A DNA stretch of 64,000 nt from Margaritifera margaritifera. Its lineage: Eukaryota > Mollusca > Bivalvia > Unionida > Margaritiferidae. The notes beneath the pieces are model-generated. The model saw nothing but the letters and a program-made list of their open reading frames with translations. It searched no databases and was not told the DNA's origin. Positions 35,765-44,703 of the stretch are shown here, piece by piece; position 1 is the stretch's first letter, and each line of letters opens with the position of its first letter. The stretch is taken from contig JAQPZY010000305.1 in the NCBI GenBank assembly GCA_029931535.1, forward strand, positions 1 to 64,000, written 5' to 3'. The translations under genes and the position numbers were made by a program.

Positions 35765-35985
35765 TGTGGGGGTAATGAATAGTAAATGTGTGGGTAATTA
35801 ATAGTACATGACTGGGTATTGATAGTAGATAACTGAGTACAGATCACTACAGCGGCGAGTTGGATAGTAAATCAAGGTGTGTTGGATAGTAAATGTGCGG
35901 CGTTGGATAATAAGTGTGGGAGTAATGGATAGTACATGTCCGTGTGTTGGTTACTCAAAACGGCCTGTTGGATAGTAAATGTCAC
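35765..35985. repeat. degenerate ~27-30-bp minisatellite
   Basis: Repeated 'gggtaatgaatagtaaatgt'-like units, with variants ggtaattaatagtacatg, tgttggatagtaaatg and gcgttggataataagtg. About seven to eight copies lie between the MITE and the polymerase fragment. The array supplies the tail of the minus frame at 35872-36075. Confidence 0.8.
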
Positions 35986-35987
35986 AA

Positions 35988-36390
35988 TCTGTGGGTTGTC
36001 TATATCCCAACCATCCACATAATAAGACCCAATCTTCTTTTCTGCGCTGCCGTTTCTAGCATGTTGAATCCTCATAGCCAGCGCAAAGCTTTTGCTAACT
36101 ATTGACGGCTGTCAGATCAATAGGATTGTTGTGGTATGATGGCTAATGTGTTCTCGGGCATGAACTTCTTTCGGTACACTAATTCACACACTTTAACAAT
36201 GGTAGAAGCTTCCTTCAAAGGATCGATACCTCCGTGATCCATAAATAATTGTGGACATTTTCCACAACAACGTCGTACAATGTCCACATCGGATCGACAA
36301 TATTTCAACATTTCTTCTTCTTGAGAATTAAGTGTCTGAAGAGTAGGTTTGGTACCAGGCGTAGAATGATTCTCGTTGCTTAATTTTCAT
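35988..36390 (-). pseudogene. protein-primed DNA polymerase B fragment (Polinton POLB)
   Basis: On the minus strand, frame 36117-36311 has 'LKYCRSDVDIVRRCC' and 'VCELVYRKKFMPENTLAIIP', a signature of the linker between exonuclease and palm domains in Polinton-type family B polymerases. Upstream the same frame stays open to about 36390. Downstream, after a frame break near 36110, frame 35988-36075 continues with 'IQHARNG' and 'GSYYVDGWD', the next conserved block. The polymerase domains on both sides are missing. It lies on the strand opposite to the capsid genes. The fragment ends where the minisatellite starts. Confidence 0.75.
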
Positions 36391-36999
36391 TTTCAATTTT
36401 AGGGTGGTGATGTTGCTTTGGATATAAATTTTTTGGTTGTGCCAAACCAAAGACTGACAGAGAGAAAGTAAAATTTTCTGTTCAAGATTGAAAACGGTAA
36501 AACTTTAGTGTCTATAATCTTCTATAGACCTAAAACAGGATGGAGAGAAAGGAAGCTATGCATCGTACATGTAGTGTTTGTACTTATTAAGAAAATAATT
36601 TTCTGTCTATTGGTAAAAATGCGAAGGATAGTCGTGCTTACCCACACTATACTTTCAAGCATACATATGATTTAAGGTTAAGTATTTTGTAAAGATATAT
36701 ACATATATATAACCCTTTCCACAGCCGCTTAGATCACTTGGAAAAGAGGTACTACTCAAATGATTGCTAAATGAAACAGCAACAAAATCCCTCCATTATA
36801 ATTGGCCATATTGTGTGATAGTATGTTTGTGGGTATATCGTGTGTAAGTAATGCGATTGTTTGAATGTTTGATGCATCACTGAGGGAGAAAAGAAATAAA
36901 AACGAAAAATAAAAAACAAAAAAACAAAAAACAAAACAAAAAAAAAAAACACAGAAAAAGAAAAACAACAACAACAAAAAAAAAACAAAAAAACAGGAG
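36391..36999. other. no gene recognised; A-rich tract at 36888-37000
   Basis: AT-rich sequence ending in an A-dominated tract that directly precedes the integrase fragment. The long minus 'Phe/Leu-rich' frames here are translations of that tract. Confidence 0.6.
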
Positions 37000-37243
37000 A
37001 TTTGGTTCGCATTGGTAAAAAACAAAACTATGAATTGGAAGATTTGAACGGAGAAGTACTAAAAGGAATATTTTACTTGCCCGAGTTACAACGGGTGTCC
37101 AAAAAAGAAGACGGTGTGTACGATATCGAAAGCATTCTCTATCGAAGAACACGTAATGTGGGTAAACGTCGACTTCAAGAAGTGAAAATGAGTTGGAAAG
37201 GATATCCACCTAGTTTTGATTCTTGGATTGCAGCTTCACAAGT
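37000..37243 (+). pseudogene. second Polinton integrase C-terminal/chromodomain fragment
   Basis: An open + frame matches the integrase C-terminus of locus 1 (29590-29900): 'LVRIGK', 'YELEDLNGE', 'FYLPELQRVSKKEDGVYDIE', then a fuller chromodomain end 'VKMSWKGYPPSFDSWI'. Homology stops near 37243, before 'ctggcaccgcctag'. It is either a duplicated piece of the same element or the remains of another insertion. Its lack of frameshifts contrasts with the copy at 29.7 kb. Confidence 0.8.
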
Positions 37244-37827
37244 CATCTTATGCTGGCACCGCCTAGCCCCATCCCAGCATATATAGCTGGTTAGGGCCTG
37301 GAGTCAAATTCAGCATTGGTTTTGAGCTATCTAAAACCTAAAGTAAAAGAATAAATAATATAATTATAAATAAAATAAAGTGTCTAAATGCTTGTGTTTT
37401 TGGATTTGGTGTGTGTGTGTGTGTGTCTGCTATATTCTCTCTCTCTCTCGGGTTATGTTTATTTCTAATAAGGTTGAGAATAAATTTTGGAATGGATTAA
37501 AAATTGTGATTACACGGACGTAATTGAAAACTGTATCGATACTCGGGTTCTGTGTTGTATGTATAGCTGGTTGCTTGGAAAGGGCTTGAAATTAGTTTTT
37601 TGCGAGAACTTTACATCTTCGTTTTCGAAAGAAGGCTTTTAGTAGACATTTTGTGATATTCCCCCCCCCCAAAAAAGGTGAGTTTTTCCTATTGATGCGA
37701 TTTGTTAAACAGGATGTGTGTTTTTGAAATTTCTTAAGGAAAACATACCATAAAAAAGTGCCTTGATATTTTTAAAAGTAGGAATACAATATTCTCTCTC
37801 TCTCGTAATGTCAGTTCTCTCTCTGTT
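37244..37827. other. no gene recognised
   Basis: Contains (GT)n at 37408-37426, (CT)n at about 37435-37450 and 37793-37804, and a C10A6 run at 37662-37676. Confidence 0.5.
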
Positions 37828-38790
37828 TCACACACAGACACACACACACACACACACACTTAAGTTTCTTATAAAATGATTTAGATTGAAATCATAATGG
37901 TATCTGTTCCCGTTTTTAAGATACCTCTCCAAAAATGTTGGCAGTAGTCGCAATGATAACGTGAAATGTTACTTTTGTAATTTTTTCAAAAACTTGCACC
38001 CCTAAAAATTTTAGAACGATTTTTCTTCAGTAGGTAAATTTCATGGATTATATAAAATCTTGAGTTTAGTTGTGCTTGTGCATGTCAGATATCTTGGCTT
38101 TGTCTTATTTTGGCACTGCAATGTGTAACGAGAAACATTTCTAACATTAGATCTACCGTTTTCCAAAGTAAAAAAAAAAAAAAGGAAAAAAAAACAAAAA
38201 AAAAATTTCACAGTGTAAGAATGACTTGAGTATGACCCGTCTTATTCTGCACTCTCATTCTAGAGCCAAAACATGAGTTAATTAAAAATGTAACAATGTA
38301 TGCCCTATTTTATTCAGTCAGTCGATTTCAGACGGTCGAGAGAATAAGGCGTGTTTTTCTTACTGTTCTCCCCTTCTATAGTTTAGGGAAATGTTGTAAC
38401 ACTGTTTTTATCCGTTTGTAACCGCAAGGAGTGTGCAGCAAAACATGACATATTTTAGTCATTCGACAAGAAATATAACACTACTTTTTTGAAACTGATG
38501 AATGAAAAAAACAAAATAAATAAATAAAAAAAAAACAATAAAAAAAACAATGAACATTTCTATCATAGAATTTACCCTTGTCTTCAGAAACTCATAAAAA
38601 GGGTAACCTTCTCTCTGTTTGAAGCAAACCATAGTTTTGGAAAATATTACTGCGTTCATTTGACAATATTTCATTGTGTGCACTATGCTCACAGTAGCTA
38701 AATATGCTATTCGCGTGGCTAGGTGAATCAGTACGAAACGGCGTGTATGCAGGGCAGCAAACGTTAGCCACTACTAGCTTTTAGTACGTA
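37828..38790 (+). repeat. (CA)n-headed flanking repeat, left copy
   Basis: A (CA)n head (37829-37859) is followed by 'tttagattgaaatcataatgg' and 'taagatacctctccaaaaat' (about 37883-37935). At 38648-38790 come 'tatttcattgtg', 'atgctcacagtagctaaata' and 'gtacgaaacggcgtgtatg'. The same order occurs at 42178-42560, downstream of viral locus 2. Between the matching ends, 37990-38640 is AT-rich with A tracts and no gene. Confidence 0.7.
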
Positions 38791-39050
38791 ACTGTGTTGA
38801 AATTACTGTTTATCTTTATTATTGTGAAAGAATATTCAAGTTATGCTACTTTCGGTGCGCAATGCTAGCAGTAGAAGGTTAAAATAGTACGGTAGACAGG
38901 ATAAATGTCAATAGAAATGTGGTTTTGTGATTAAATATGTCATATCATGAAGTTAATGTTGGACTTAGCCTAAAATAGCTTGCGAAAATAAAGAGCGCAG
39001 TAAGAAACGATTGCGGGGTCATACTGAAACCTTATCAGGAAAAGTTAACT

Positions 39051-39317
39051 GGAATTATTCCCGTGTGGCTTACCCAGACACAATTTGGTCAGCTTAATGT
39101 GGCCAAACAAAAGAACACATCAGTGACATTAAATTTATCCAAGTCAGAGGTGACACAAATGCAAAAGATCGGTGGAATATTTCCATTCCTCGCGGTCATC
39201 CAGCGTTGTTAGCGGCTGCGGCTTACGCGGTTGCAAAAGCGACTGCGTCAGGGGCCGTCGGAACTGCATCCGGGATGGTTCTAAAAAGGGCGGTTGGAGG
39301 CCGCATAGTGTCTCGTA

Positions 39318-39320
<3 letters not shown>
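39051..39320 (+). pseudogene. Ala-rich core-like protein relic, viral locus 2
   Basis: Frame 39051-39212 reads 'QFGQLNVAKQKNTSVTLNLS', a Lys/Ser beta-type stretch, then 'IGGIFPFLAVI' and a stop. A +1 shift continues as 'LAAAAYAVAKATASGAVGTA' at 39209-39310. The order (Asn/Lys-rich strand region, 'GGxxPFL', then an Ala/Gly-rich hydrophobic helix) matches small core or membrane-active proteins next to the protease in adintovirus-like genomes. A (TA)n tract (39322-39397) interrupts the 3' end. Confidence 0.45.

Positions 39321-39321
<1 letters not shown>

Positions 39322-39397
<76 letters not shown>
39322..39397. repeat. (TA)n microsatellite inside viral locus 2
   Basis: About 38 TA dinucleotides immediately after the Ala-rich frame. 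Confidence 0.98.
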
Positions 39398-39399
<2 letters not shown>

Positions 39400-39501
39400 C
39401 CTTTGACTACCCGGGACGACTCGCATAATTTACTCAGGCAGAGGTCTTCGACAACCTAGTACGACTCGCAAAAGGCGTCGCCGTTAACCAATCTTGACGC
39501 T

Positions 39502-39903
39502 ATGACAAAGTCAGTCAAGCATTTCCGACGTGTCTTTGTGAGGAATGAACTTGCATCAACGATCCCCCGCATGCGGGATACTGGCATCATCAACCTGGAT
39601 TGGACAACAGGAATTGAGACTCATTGGGTCGCTATCGTTGTAACACTTCGACATCTTTTGTATTTTGACTCGTACGGGCTTGAACCGCCACTTGAAGTTG
39701 TTCATTATTTACACAGACTACAGAGTCGTCTACCGCTGTTTTATTCAACGCTGCCGTTGCAAACTCGTCTGGAATGTCCCATATGTGGACATCTTGTTCT
39801 TGAAGTACTGTGTGCACTCGAGCGTTCACCAACACCACAAGCGCTTTTGATTTTACATTGTTACTTAGAAAGTACGCTGAATAGTACACAAAATGCATAT
39901 TAA
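39502..39903 (+). CDS. adenain-type cysteine protease, viral locus 2
   Basis: An intact 133-codon ATG-started frame. 'FRRVFVRNELA' and 'RDTGIINLD' form the family lead. 'GIETHWVAIVV' carries the catalytic His before the conserved Trp, and 'LLYFDSYGLEPP' carries the following acidic residue. 'CPICGHLVLEVL' carries the Cys-Gly motif, with a Gln a few residues before it. The usual length of such proteases is 150-220 residues, so the N-terminus may be short. It is distinct from the locus 1 enzyme (which has Lys for His). Composition is more GC-rich than the flanks. The family matures virion proteins. It is intact by eye, but neighbouring genes are broken, so expression is doubtful. Confidence 0.75.
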   Translation: MTKSVKHFRRVFVRNELASTIPRMRDTGIINLDWTTGIETHWVAIVVTLRHLLYFDSYGLEPPLEVVHYLHRLQSRLPLFYSTLPLQTRLECPICGHLVLEVLCALERSPTPQALLILHCYLESTLNSTQNAY

Positions 39904-40124
39904 CATTTACTGGCGTTACTCAACCAGACGCGGCGCTGATGTGGATCTGAGCAGGTTTGCCACCAAAGCCGGATTGTTGTTGACGTCGACCCGGGCGAGC
40001 TTGTGTTTTTCCAAGATCAAACTGGAAAATTTAAAACGTTTAACGTGGACATTCAGGATGTTGTTATAAAGCTGCGAGAGCGCCGTCGCAAAGAAATTGG
40101 CTGAAATCACCGAGAACCAGGGAA
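39904..40124 (+). pseudogene. coding remnant between protease and jelly-roll ORF
   Basis: Different + frames give plausible protein pieces: 'VVDVDPGELVFFQDQTGKF' then 'VIKLRERRRKEIG' (about 39970-40102), and 'SAVAKKLAEITENQGIVIG' (about 40078-40140) in another. This looks like a frameshifted small gene. Not identified. Confidence 0.35.
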
Positions 40125-40604
40125 TTGTCATTGGCCTTTATCAAAGGCTACATTGATGTTTCTGAGGTTGCGGCGAAACAACATGTGAATGCAAAGATTG
40201 CAGAGGTGCCCTCACTACCACGCGTTGTAAATTCATTGGGTAGATTCAGTGGAATATTAACCAAAGAAGGATCTGAAAAATATGATGGTATGGCAAATGG
40301 TCGATTTCTTTTCGTTACTGTTGGGGATGCTTTTGATACACCTAATCCTAATATCTTAAAGGTGCGTGAGTCTGGATCGTATTTATTTATTATAAACGGA
40401 TATAGAGGTCTGTTGGGTGTAATGATAATAGTTGTAAATAATTTCCTGCATCGTAAATTAATGACACGTATTACAGAAGACAATTTTAAAGAAAGTTTCA
40501 TATATGTGGTATCATTATCATTATTCGCTGGAGATGAAATTCAGTTCCAAGAACTCAACATCTATCCGGAAGGGCGCTTAATCGTCTTTGGCGTTTGTGT
40601 TTAA
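40125..40604 (+). CDS. putative jelly-roll (C1q/TNF-like) virion protein, viral locus 2
   Basis: A 159-codon open frame whose first codon here is TTG; the frame is open further upstream, so the true start is unknown. The C-terminal ~95 residues alternate beta-type segments: 'GSYLFIINGYRGLLGVMIIV', 'NFKESFIYVVSLSLFAGDEI', then 'EGRLIVFGVCV'. Strand spacing and the 'GD-I-F ... F-V' ending recall C1q/TNF-type jelly rolls. Lying directly after an adenain-type protease, it could be a spike or minor capsid component. That is an inference; no family is certain. Confidence 0.4.
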   Translation: MSLAFIKGYIDVSEVAAKQHVNAKIAEVPSLPRVVNSLGRFSGILTKEGSEKYDGMANGRFLFVTVGDAFDTPNPNILKVRESGSYLFIINGYRGLLGVMIIVVNNFLHRKLMTRITEDNFKESFIYVVSLSLFAGDEIQFQELNIYPEGRLIVFGVCV

Positions 40605-40617
40605 GATTTGTTATTAC

Positions 40618-40779
40618 ATGTACGCAATGGATTTTGAACGCGATGACGATGTTGCGGAATTTGCGGATGGGGTGTTGGACCAGCTGACAGAGGATGCTAA
40701 GATTGACAGTAATTTTGGTCCACTTGTTGATGAATATCTGCTTCAGAATGGTGTTACCAGACCCTCGTATGCACTGTAA
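40618..40779 (+). CDS. small acidic ORF, viral locus 2
   Basis: An ATG frame of 53 codons, strongly acidic (DFERDDDVAEFADGVLDQL), overlapping nothing and starting 14 bp after the jelly-roll stop. It could be part of a longer spliced or broken gene. Not recognised. Confidence 0.3.
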   Translation: MYAMDFERDDDVAEFADGVLDQLTEDAKIDSNFGPLVDEYLLQNGVTRPSYAL

Positions 40780-40849
40780 TATAATCTACGCAAAGGTAAA
40801 ATAGAAATTGATAGCTACTACCAACTCGAGGCCAGCTTGTAGTCATAGC

Positions 40850-41316
40850 ATTAGCACGCGAAAACACCAGACAAAAAGAGACATCACCATCAGGCGTGAA
40901 AACAGCCAAAGACTGTTTCTACAACGATGAAGTGAAATTCACCGCTGAATGCACCACGGTTACATTCCCCATCGATTATGTTAAACCAACATTAACTCAA
41001 CTAAGAAGAAAAAGATCTCGACTGTTATTTAACAAGGATGAACTTGTCCGCGTAAAAGTCCTTGGACGAAAACGATCATTAGAGGCATAACACAGAGGCA
41101 TAATCAGTGTGTTTCTAAATGAACGTGGTGCCAAACCCAGGAACGCACAATCGCCAGAGACTTAAAAGATTACATCGGAAGATATTTTCTACGATTGCAT
41201 GACGGTTGTACAAGTGAAGAAAAGTGATTGGTTGGAAGCGCGTGCACGTATTGCAGCTGAACAAAGCCATCATGGCGAGCAATTAGTCTCCACGATGACA
41301 ATATAAATAGAAGAAC
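40850..41316 (+). pseudogene. broken coding stretch, viral locus 2
   Basis: Frame 40896-41090 begins at a GTG and reads 'FTAECTTVTFPIDYVKPTL' followed by the basic 'LRRKRSRLLFNKDELVRVK'. No long frame follows to 41316. Composition resembles the neighbours. Not identified. Confidence 0.3.
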
Positions 41317-41317
41317 T

Positions 41318-41766
41318 GTGATAGCCCCTCAAAGCTACAGACGCGAAAAATTAATTGAAGCGGAACAACAGCTGCGAGATGAAATAATCAAGAGAACCGC
41401 GCTACTCATGAAATACAAACGCGTGTGTATGATTGTAGTTGCTATTTGTGGACACGCCGCGGCAACAAAAGTTGGCCTTGGTGTTGCTGCGATTGTGACC
41501 ACGGCACCCTTCATAGGTACACCAATCGGAATTGTTGTCGGAGCTATATAAATAGCAACCGGTGTCTCTGGTGGTGCTGGCAAAATAATTTCGATACGAT
41601 TACATTCACGAATACGTGTTTATTCAGAACTTCTCGCGGCAGCACAAAGTAGTCTCAATACAATCAGTACTGTACTCGGTGGCTATAGCGTGGATGATTT
41701 TGAGACCGTATTGGTGGAAATGGAAAACCACCGACGACGTCGTGCACAGATCCGAAACGGGCGCTA
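41318..41766 (+). pseudogene. membrane protein with coiled lead, viral locus 2 (one in-frame stop)
   Basis: The frame begins with a charged helical lead (REKLIEAEQQLRDEIIKR). A long Ala/Gly/Val hydrophobic region of about 40 residues follows (VVAICGHAAATKVGLGVAAI and on), then a single TAA (41549-41551). The same frame reads on through 'GGAGKIISIRLHSRIR' and 'LNTISTVLGGYSVDDFETVL' to a basic end near 41766. One nonsense codon is the only break seen. The GTG at 41318 is only where the open frame begins. I have seen this layout in invertebrate virus-like loci but cannot name it. Confidence 0.45.
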
Positions 41767-41841
41767 GCGACCCAAAACAAGTAATTGATTTACATGCAGT
41801 AAAAATCGAGGAAATGTTTGGCAGTGTAAATCAGTCTGTCT

Positions 41842-41944
41842 GCTAGCAGATTTTACTTCGCAAAATCGTTGACGTTTCCGAAGGATAAAATCATTTACGC
41901 TAGCAGATTTTCTTACGCAAAATCGTTCACGTTTGCGAAGGATA
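41842..41944 (+). repeat. 57-bp direct repeat, two copies
   Basis: Copies begin at 41842 and 41899 (gctagcagatttt), sharing 'cgcaaaatcgtt-acgttt' and 'cgaaggata'. The spacing is 19 codons. It lies between the membrane-protein frame and the TATA motif. Confidence 0.9.
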
Positions 41945-42111
41945 TCCACAATGACACCGCTATTGGCAGCATATACAAAGACAAACTTGTCTGGACCTGC
42001 GGTTGTAGCGTTGTTGTCGCTGTAGCAGCGGTGTCGCCGCACACAGTCCCACCGCACCCGTAAATAATACACTCGCGTGTGATGTGAAGGGTAAAATTAG
42101 TAGTCATGGGG

Positions 42112-42119
42112 TATAAAAG
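42112..42119 (+). promoter_or_regulatory. TATA-box-like motif (TATAAAAG)
   Basis: A perfect TATAAAAG preceded by GGGG, downstream of the last locus 2 frame and ~65 bp before the (CA)n tract. It could drive a + strand transcript whose body has been lost. No transcript evidence. Confidence 0.3.
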
Positions 42120-42177
42120 TCTGTGACCTACATCAGAAACCTAAATTTAAAAGCCCCATTGTAATACTACGGATTCA

Positions 42178-42178
42178 C

Positions 42179-42233
<55 letters not shown>

Positions 42234-42560
42234 TTGAACTTCCTATAGAATTTTTTATATTTAAATCATAATAGTATATGTTCCAATTTAACATACCACT
42301 CTAAAATTTGCAGTACCGAAATGTGTACTTGAAATAGAAATCTTGGCGATACATAGGTATTATTTTATTTTACTGCATAGCTTGAGCCAAACGATATGTT
42401 TTGGAATTTTTTTTTTTTTACTGCATTCATTTGAAAATATTTCATTGTGCAATATGCTCACAGTAGCTAAAGATGCTATTCAGGTGGCTATGTCAAACGG
42501 CGTGTTTTCGGGGTAGTAAACTACAACAACTGCTCACTTTTAGTACATGATGTAGCTAGG
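42178..42560 (+). repeat. (CA)n-headed flanking repeat, right copy
   Basis: (CA)n at 42178-42231, then 'tttaaatcataatagtatatg' and 'aacataccactctaaaat' (counterparts of 37883-37935). At 42425-42510 come 'aaaatatttcattgtgcaat', 'atgctcacagtagctaaaga' and 'aaacggcgtgttttc'. The middle present in the left copy (~650 bp) is missing. Confidence 0.75.
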
Positions 42561-42900
42561 TCAATCAGTGCAAAACAGCCTGTTTGCTTGTAATAAAACA
42601 CTTAGAGAGAACGGAAATCTGAATGGTATATGAAGATACAAACTGGATAAAAAAAAACAGAAAAAACCCGGTATACTTTTTCTGAAGAAAACCCATTTAA
42701 ATGTTAAGCTTTTGATAGAATGTTTATACGGGCTAATGATTTGAAGCAACACATTTGCTCCCTTTAGAACGTAATGTAGTAAGGTCAGTCAGTGCGAAAC
42801 GACATGTGCAAGGGACAGTAAACTTTAGGCACTACTCGCTTTAGTACGTAATGTAGCTAGGTCAATCAGTGCAGAACAGTTTGTTTAAAGGACCGTTAAA
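42530..42900 (+). repeat. repeats of the flanking-repeat end motif
   Basis: The motif 'acgtaatgtagctaggtcaa' with 'tcagtgc-aaac' occurs at about 42544, 42770 and 42853 and matches the end of the left flanking repeat (38700-38790). The interval 42600-42720 is unrelated AT-rich sequence. Confidence 0.7.
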
Positions 42901-42961
42901 GCTATCCTGTACTTGTGTTATACAGGGGAAAACACGATCATACACATATACGGGAATTTAA

Positions 42962-43089
42962 GAGAAGATATTCAAATTTTGTGAACATTATGGTTATCTC
43001 TTTTCTTTACTTCAGAAACGTAGTGTACATTCATGGCAAAATGATACTGTCTTAGATCATTGGAAATATAGTTTGACTCAACATCGTTG
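42962..43089 (+). pseudogene. Polinton protease 3' end, second copy, part 1
   Basis: Matches 33651-33770 at roughly four-fifths of positions by eye ('ttttgtgaacattatgg', 'cagaaacgtagtgt', 'tggcaaaatga-actgt'). The match stops exactly where the solo LTR begins and resumes at 44031-44150. Only the last ~40 codons of the gene are present. Confidence 0.85.
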
Positions 43090-43265
43090 TGTTACGACCC
43101 TATGGCTCGAACAAACGTAACAAAAAGAAAGTGAAACCAACAATGTTTGTAAAAATCAACAAACAATTTATTTTAAATAATTAATGTGAAAATCAAAATA
43201 CACTTACAGTTTCGTGTATTAAAATCCAAATAATCCAACAATTATTAATGTCCTAATCACAAGTC

Positions 43266-43346
<81 letters not shown>

Positions 43347-44030
43347 AAAATGTTCCAAGTGAATGAATGTTCCAAGTTAATGAATGTTCCAAATTAATCT
43401 TCTTAATGAACGAATGTTCCGAAAGAATGAGTCTTCGTAATGAACGAATGTTCCGAATAGATGATGGTTCCGAATGAATGAGTCTGGACTGTGAGTTTGT
43501 TCCAACGATAATATAATCCAGATCATCTTTAAGAAATTCAGAGGCATCCGAGAAAGTCCTAAATAACTCCAGGTAGCTCTGATGAATGGTCCAATCAATA
43601 ATTCCTTTTGAATTATTCATACAGCATGGCATTACATAAACATTACAGGATTCCAGCTCGGCTATTATTTCAAACGATCTGTTGATTCAAAAGCTGATCA
43701 TGAAAAAACAGTTCTTTTTAACTCAAGATCTAAAATGGAATGGAAATAATTCGTATTTCTAGGTCTTTTATACAACTTGCAAATGGCACATTTCACAACA
43801 GGAAACATGTCATATTATGACCCAGAATGCAATACTAAATGCGTCTATTTCATCAGATACAGTAAACAACTCTGACCTTGAACAAAAGGTCAGTAAACAT
43901 GTTGTTATTTGATTAATAGTACAACTAAACCCAACTTAAATATGACTCACTATTTGACACAACTTTAAAGTAGAGTCATAGGCCAAAAGTTTAAGCACAT
44001 TATAGATTCCATATACATAATTCCGTAACA
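43090..44030. mobile_element. solo LTR, 941 bp, with 4-bp target duplication
   Basis: It begins TGTTACGACC and ends CCGTAACA, so the short terminal inverted repeat is TGTTACG/CGTAACA with TG...CA ends. The flanks are gttg (43086-43089) and gttg (44031-44034). Removing it rejoins sequence collinear with the intact copy at 33760-33790, so both borders are fixed by comparison. The interior holds a (TA)n tract (43268-43340) and short tandem gaatgttcc-type repeats (43360-43480). No internal coding region is left, so it is a recombination-derived solo LTR, Ty3/gypsy-like by its ends. Confidence 0.9.
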
Positions 44031-44150
44031 GTTGTCATACTTGTAAATATGCTCCTGTTTAATCTTTTGTACATGAAAAAGGAAGGGACAAGCCCTAATT
44101 CTTCCTCTTCATTTTAAGTGAGCAGGACTTAATAGGATAAATGTTGAATT
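44031..44150 (+). pseudogene. Polinton protease 3' flank, second copy, part 2
   Basis: Matches 33768-33885: 'acttgtaaata', 'tgtacatgaaaaaggaaggg' and 'ctcttcatttt'. Continues the copy interrupted by the solo LTR. Confidence 0.8.
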
Positions 44151-44208
44151 TGAAACCTATTGTTGACTTGTTTGTTTCGTGTGTCTCTTTCAAAAATTAT
44201 TTAAAAAT

Positions 44209-44221
44209 CTCTCTCTCTTTG

Positions 44222-44271
<50 letters not shown>

Positions 44272-44273
44272 AC
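44209..44273. repeat. (CT)n(CA)n microsatellite
   Basis: Pure CT run followed by a CA run. A CT tract also follows the first protease copy (33970-33992), so the association may be ancestral. Confidence 0.95.
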
Positions 44274-44296
44274 CTCACCCACACGTTGACAGAAAG

Positions 44297-44465
44297 ACAT
44301 GAAACCAATGACGTCATACGACATTTTTGTTCAAGTGCAGACCGTCGCCTATTGCTACACTGTTACAGACACTCACCCCACATGATAAACCTATGACGTC
44401 ATATGGTATTTTCGTTCGAGTGCAGATCGTTGCCTATTGCTATAATGTTACAATGTAGCTATGAA
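44297..44465 (+). repeat. 85-bp tandem duplication carrying CRE palindromes
   Basis: Two units place TGACGTCA at 44309-44316 and 44394-44401, each followed by 'ata-g-attttcgttcgagtg' and 'cctattgctata'. Both CREs are perfect although the rest of the units differ at many sites. Confidence 0.85.
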
Positions 44466-44703
44466 CTAGGATGGTGCCTATGTTAAATTCCAGTTTGTCC
44501 CCATAAACTTTGTCGCTCACAATTTATAGGGACACATTTTCCCATGTTAAATTTCCGTAGACTCCTATAAATGTTCGACCTATTTTAATATGGGACTCCC
44601 GTAGACCCCTCAATCGCCATTCTCCACTACTTATGGACAGTTTTGTCCATGTTAAATTCCCATAGACCCCATAAACTTTTTACCCCTTTTAACACAGGTT
44701 TCC
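44466..44703. repeat. degenerate tandem repeat
   Basis: Recurring 'catgttaaattcccatagac' and 'cccataaactttt' blocks at about 44480, 44555 and 44648, spacing roughly 75-95 bp. No coding content. Confidence 0.65.

Noticed and set aside
36756..37209. Phe/Leu-rich minus ORFs resembling membrane proteins
   Set aside because: Complement of the A-rich tract and of the integrase fragment.
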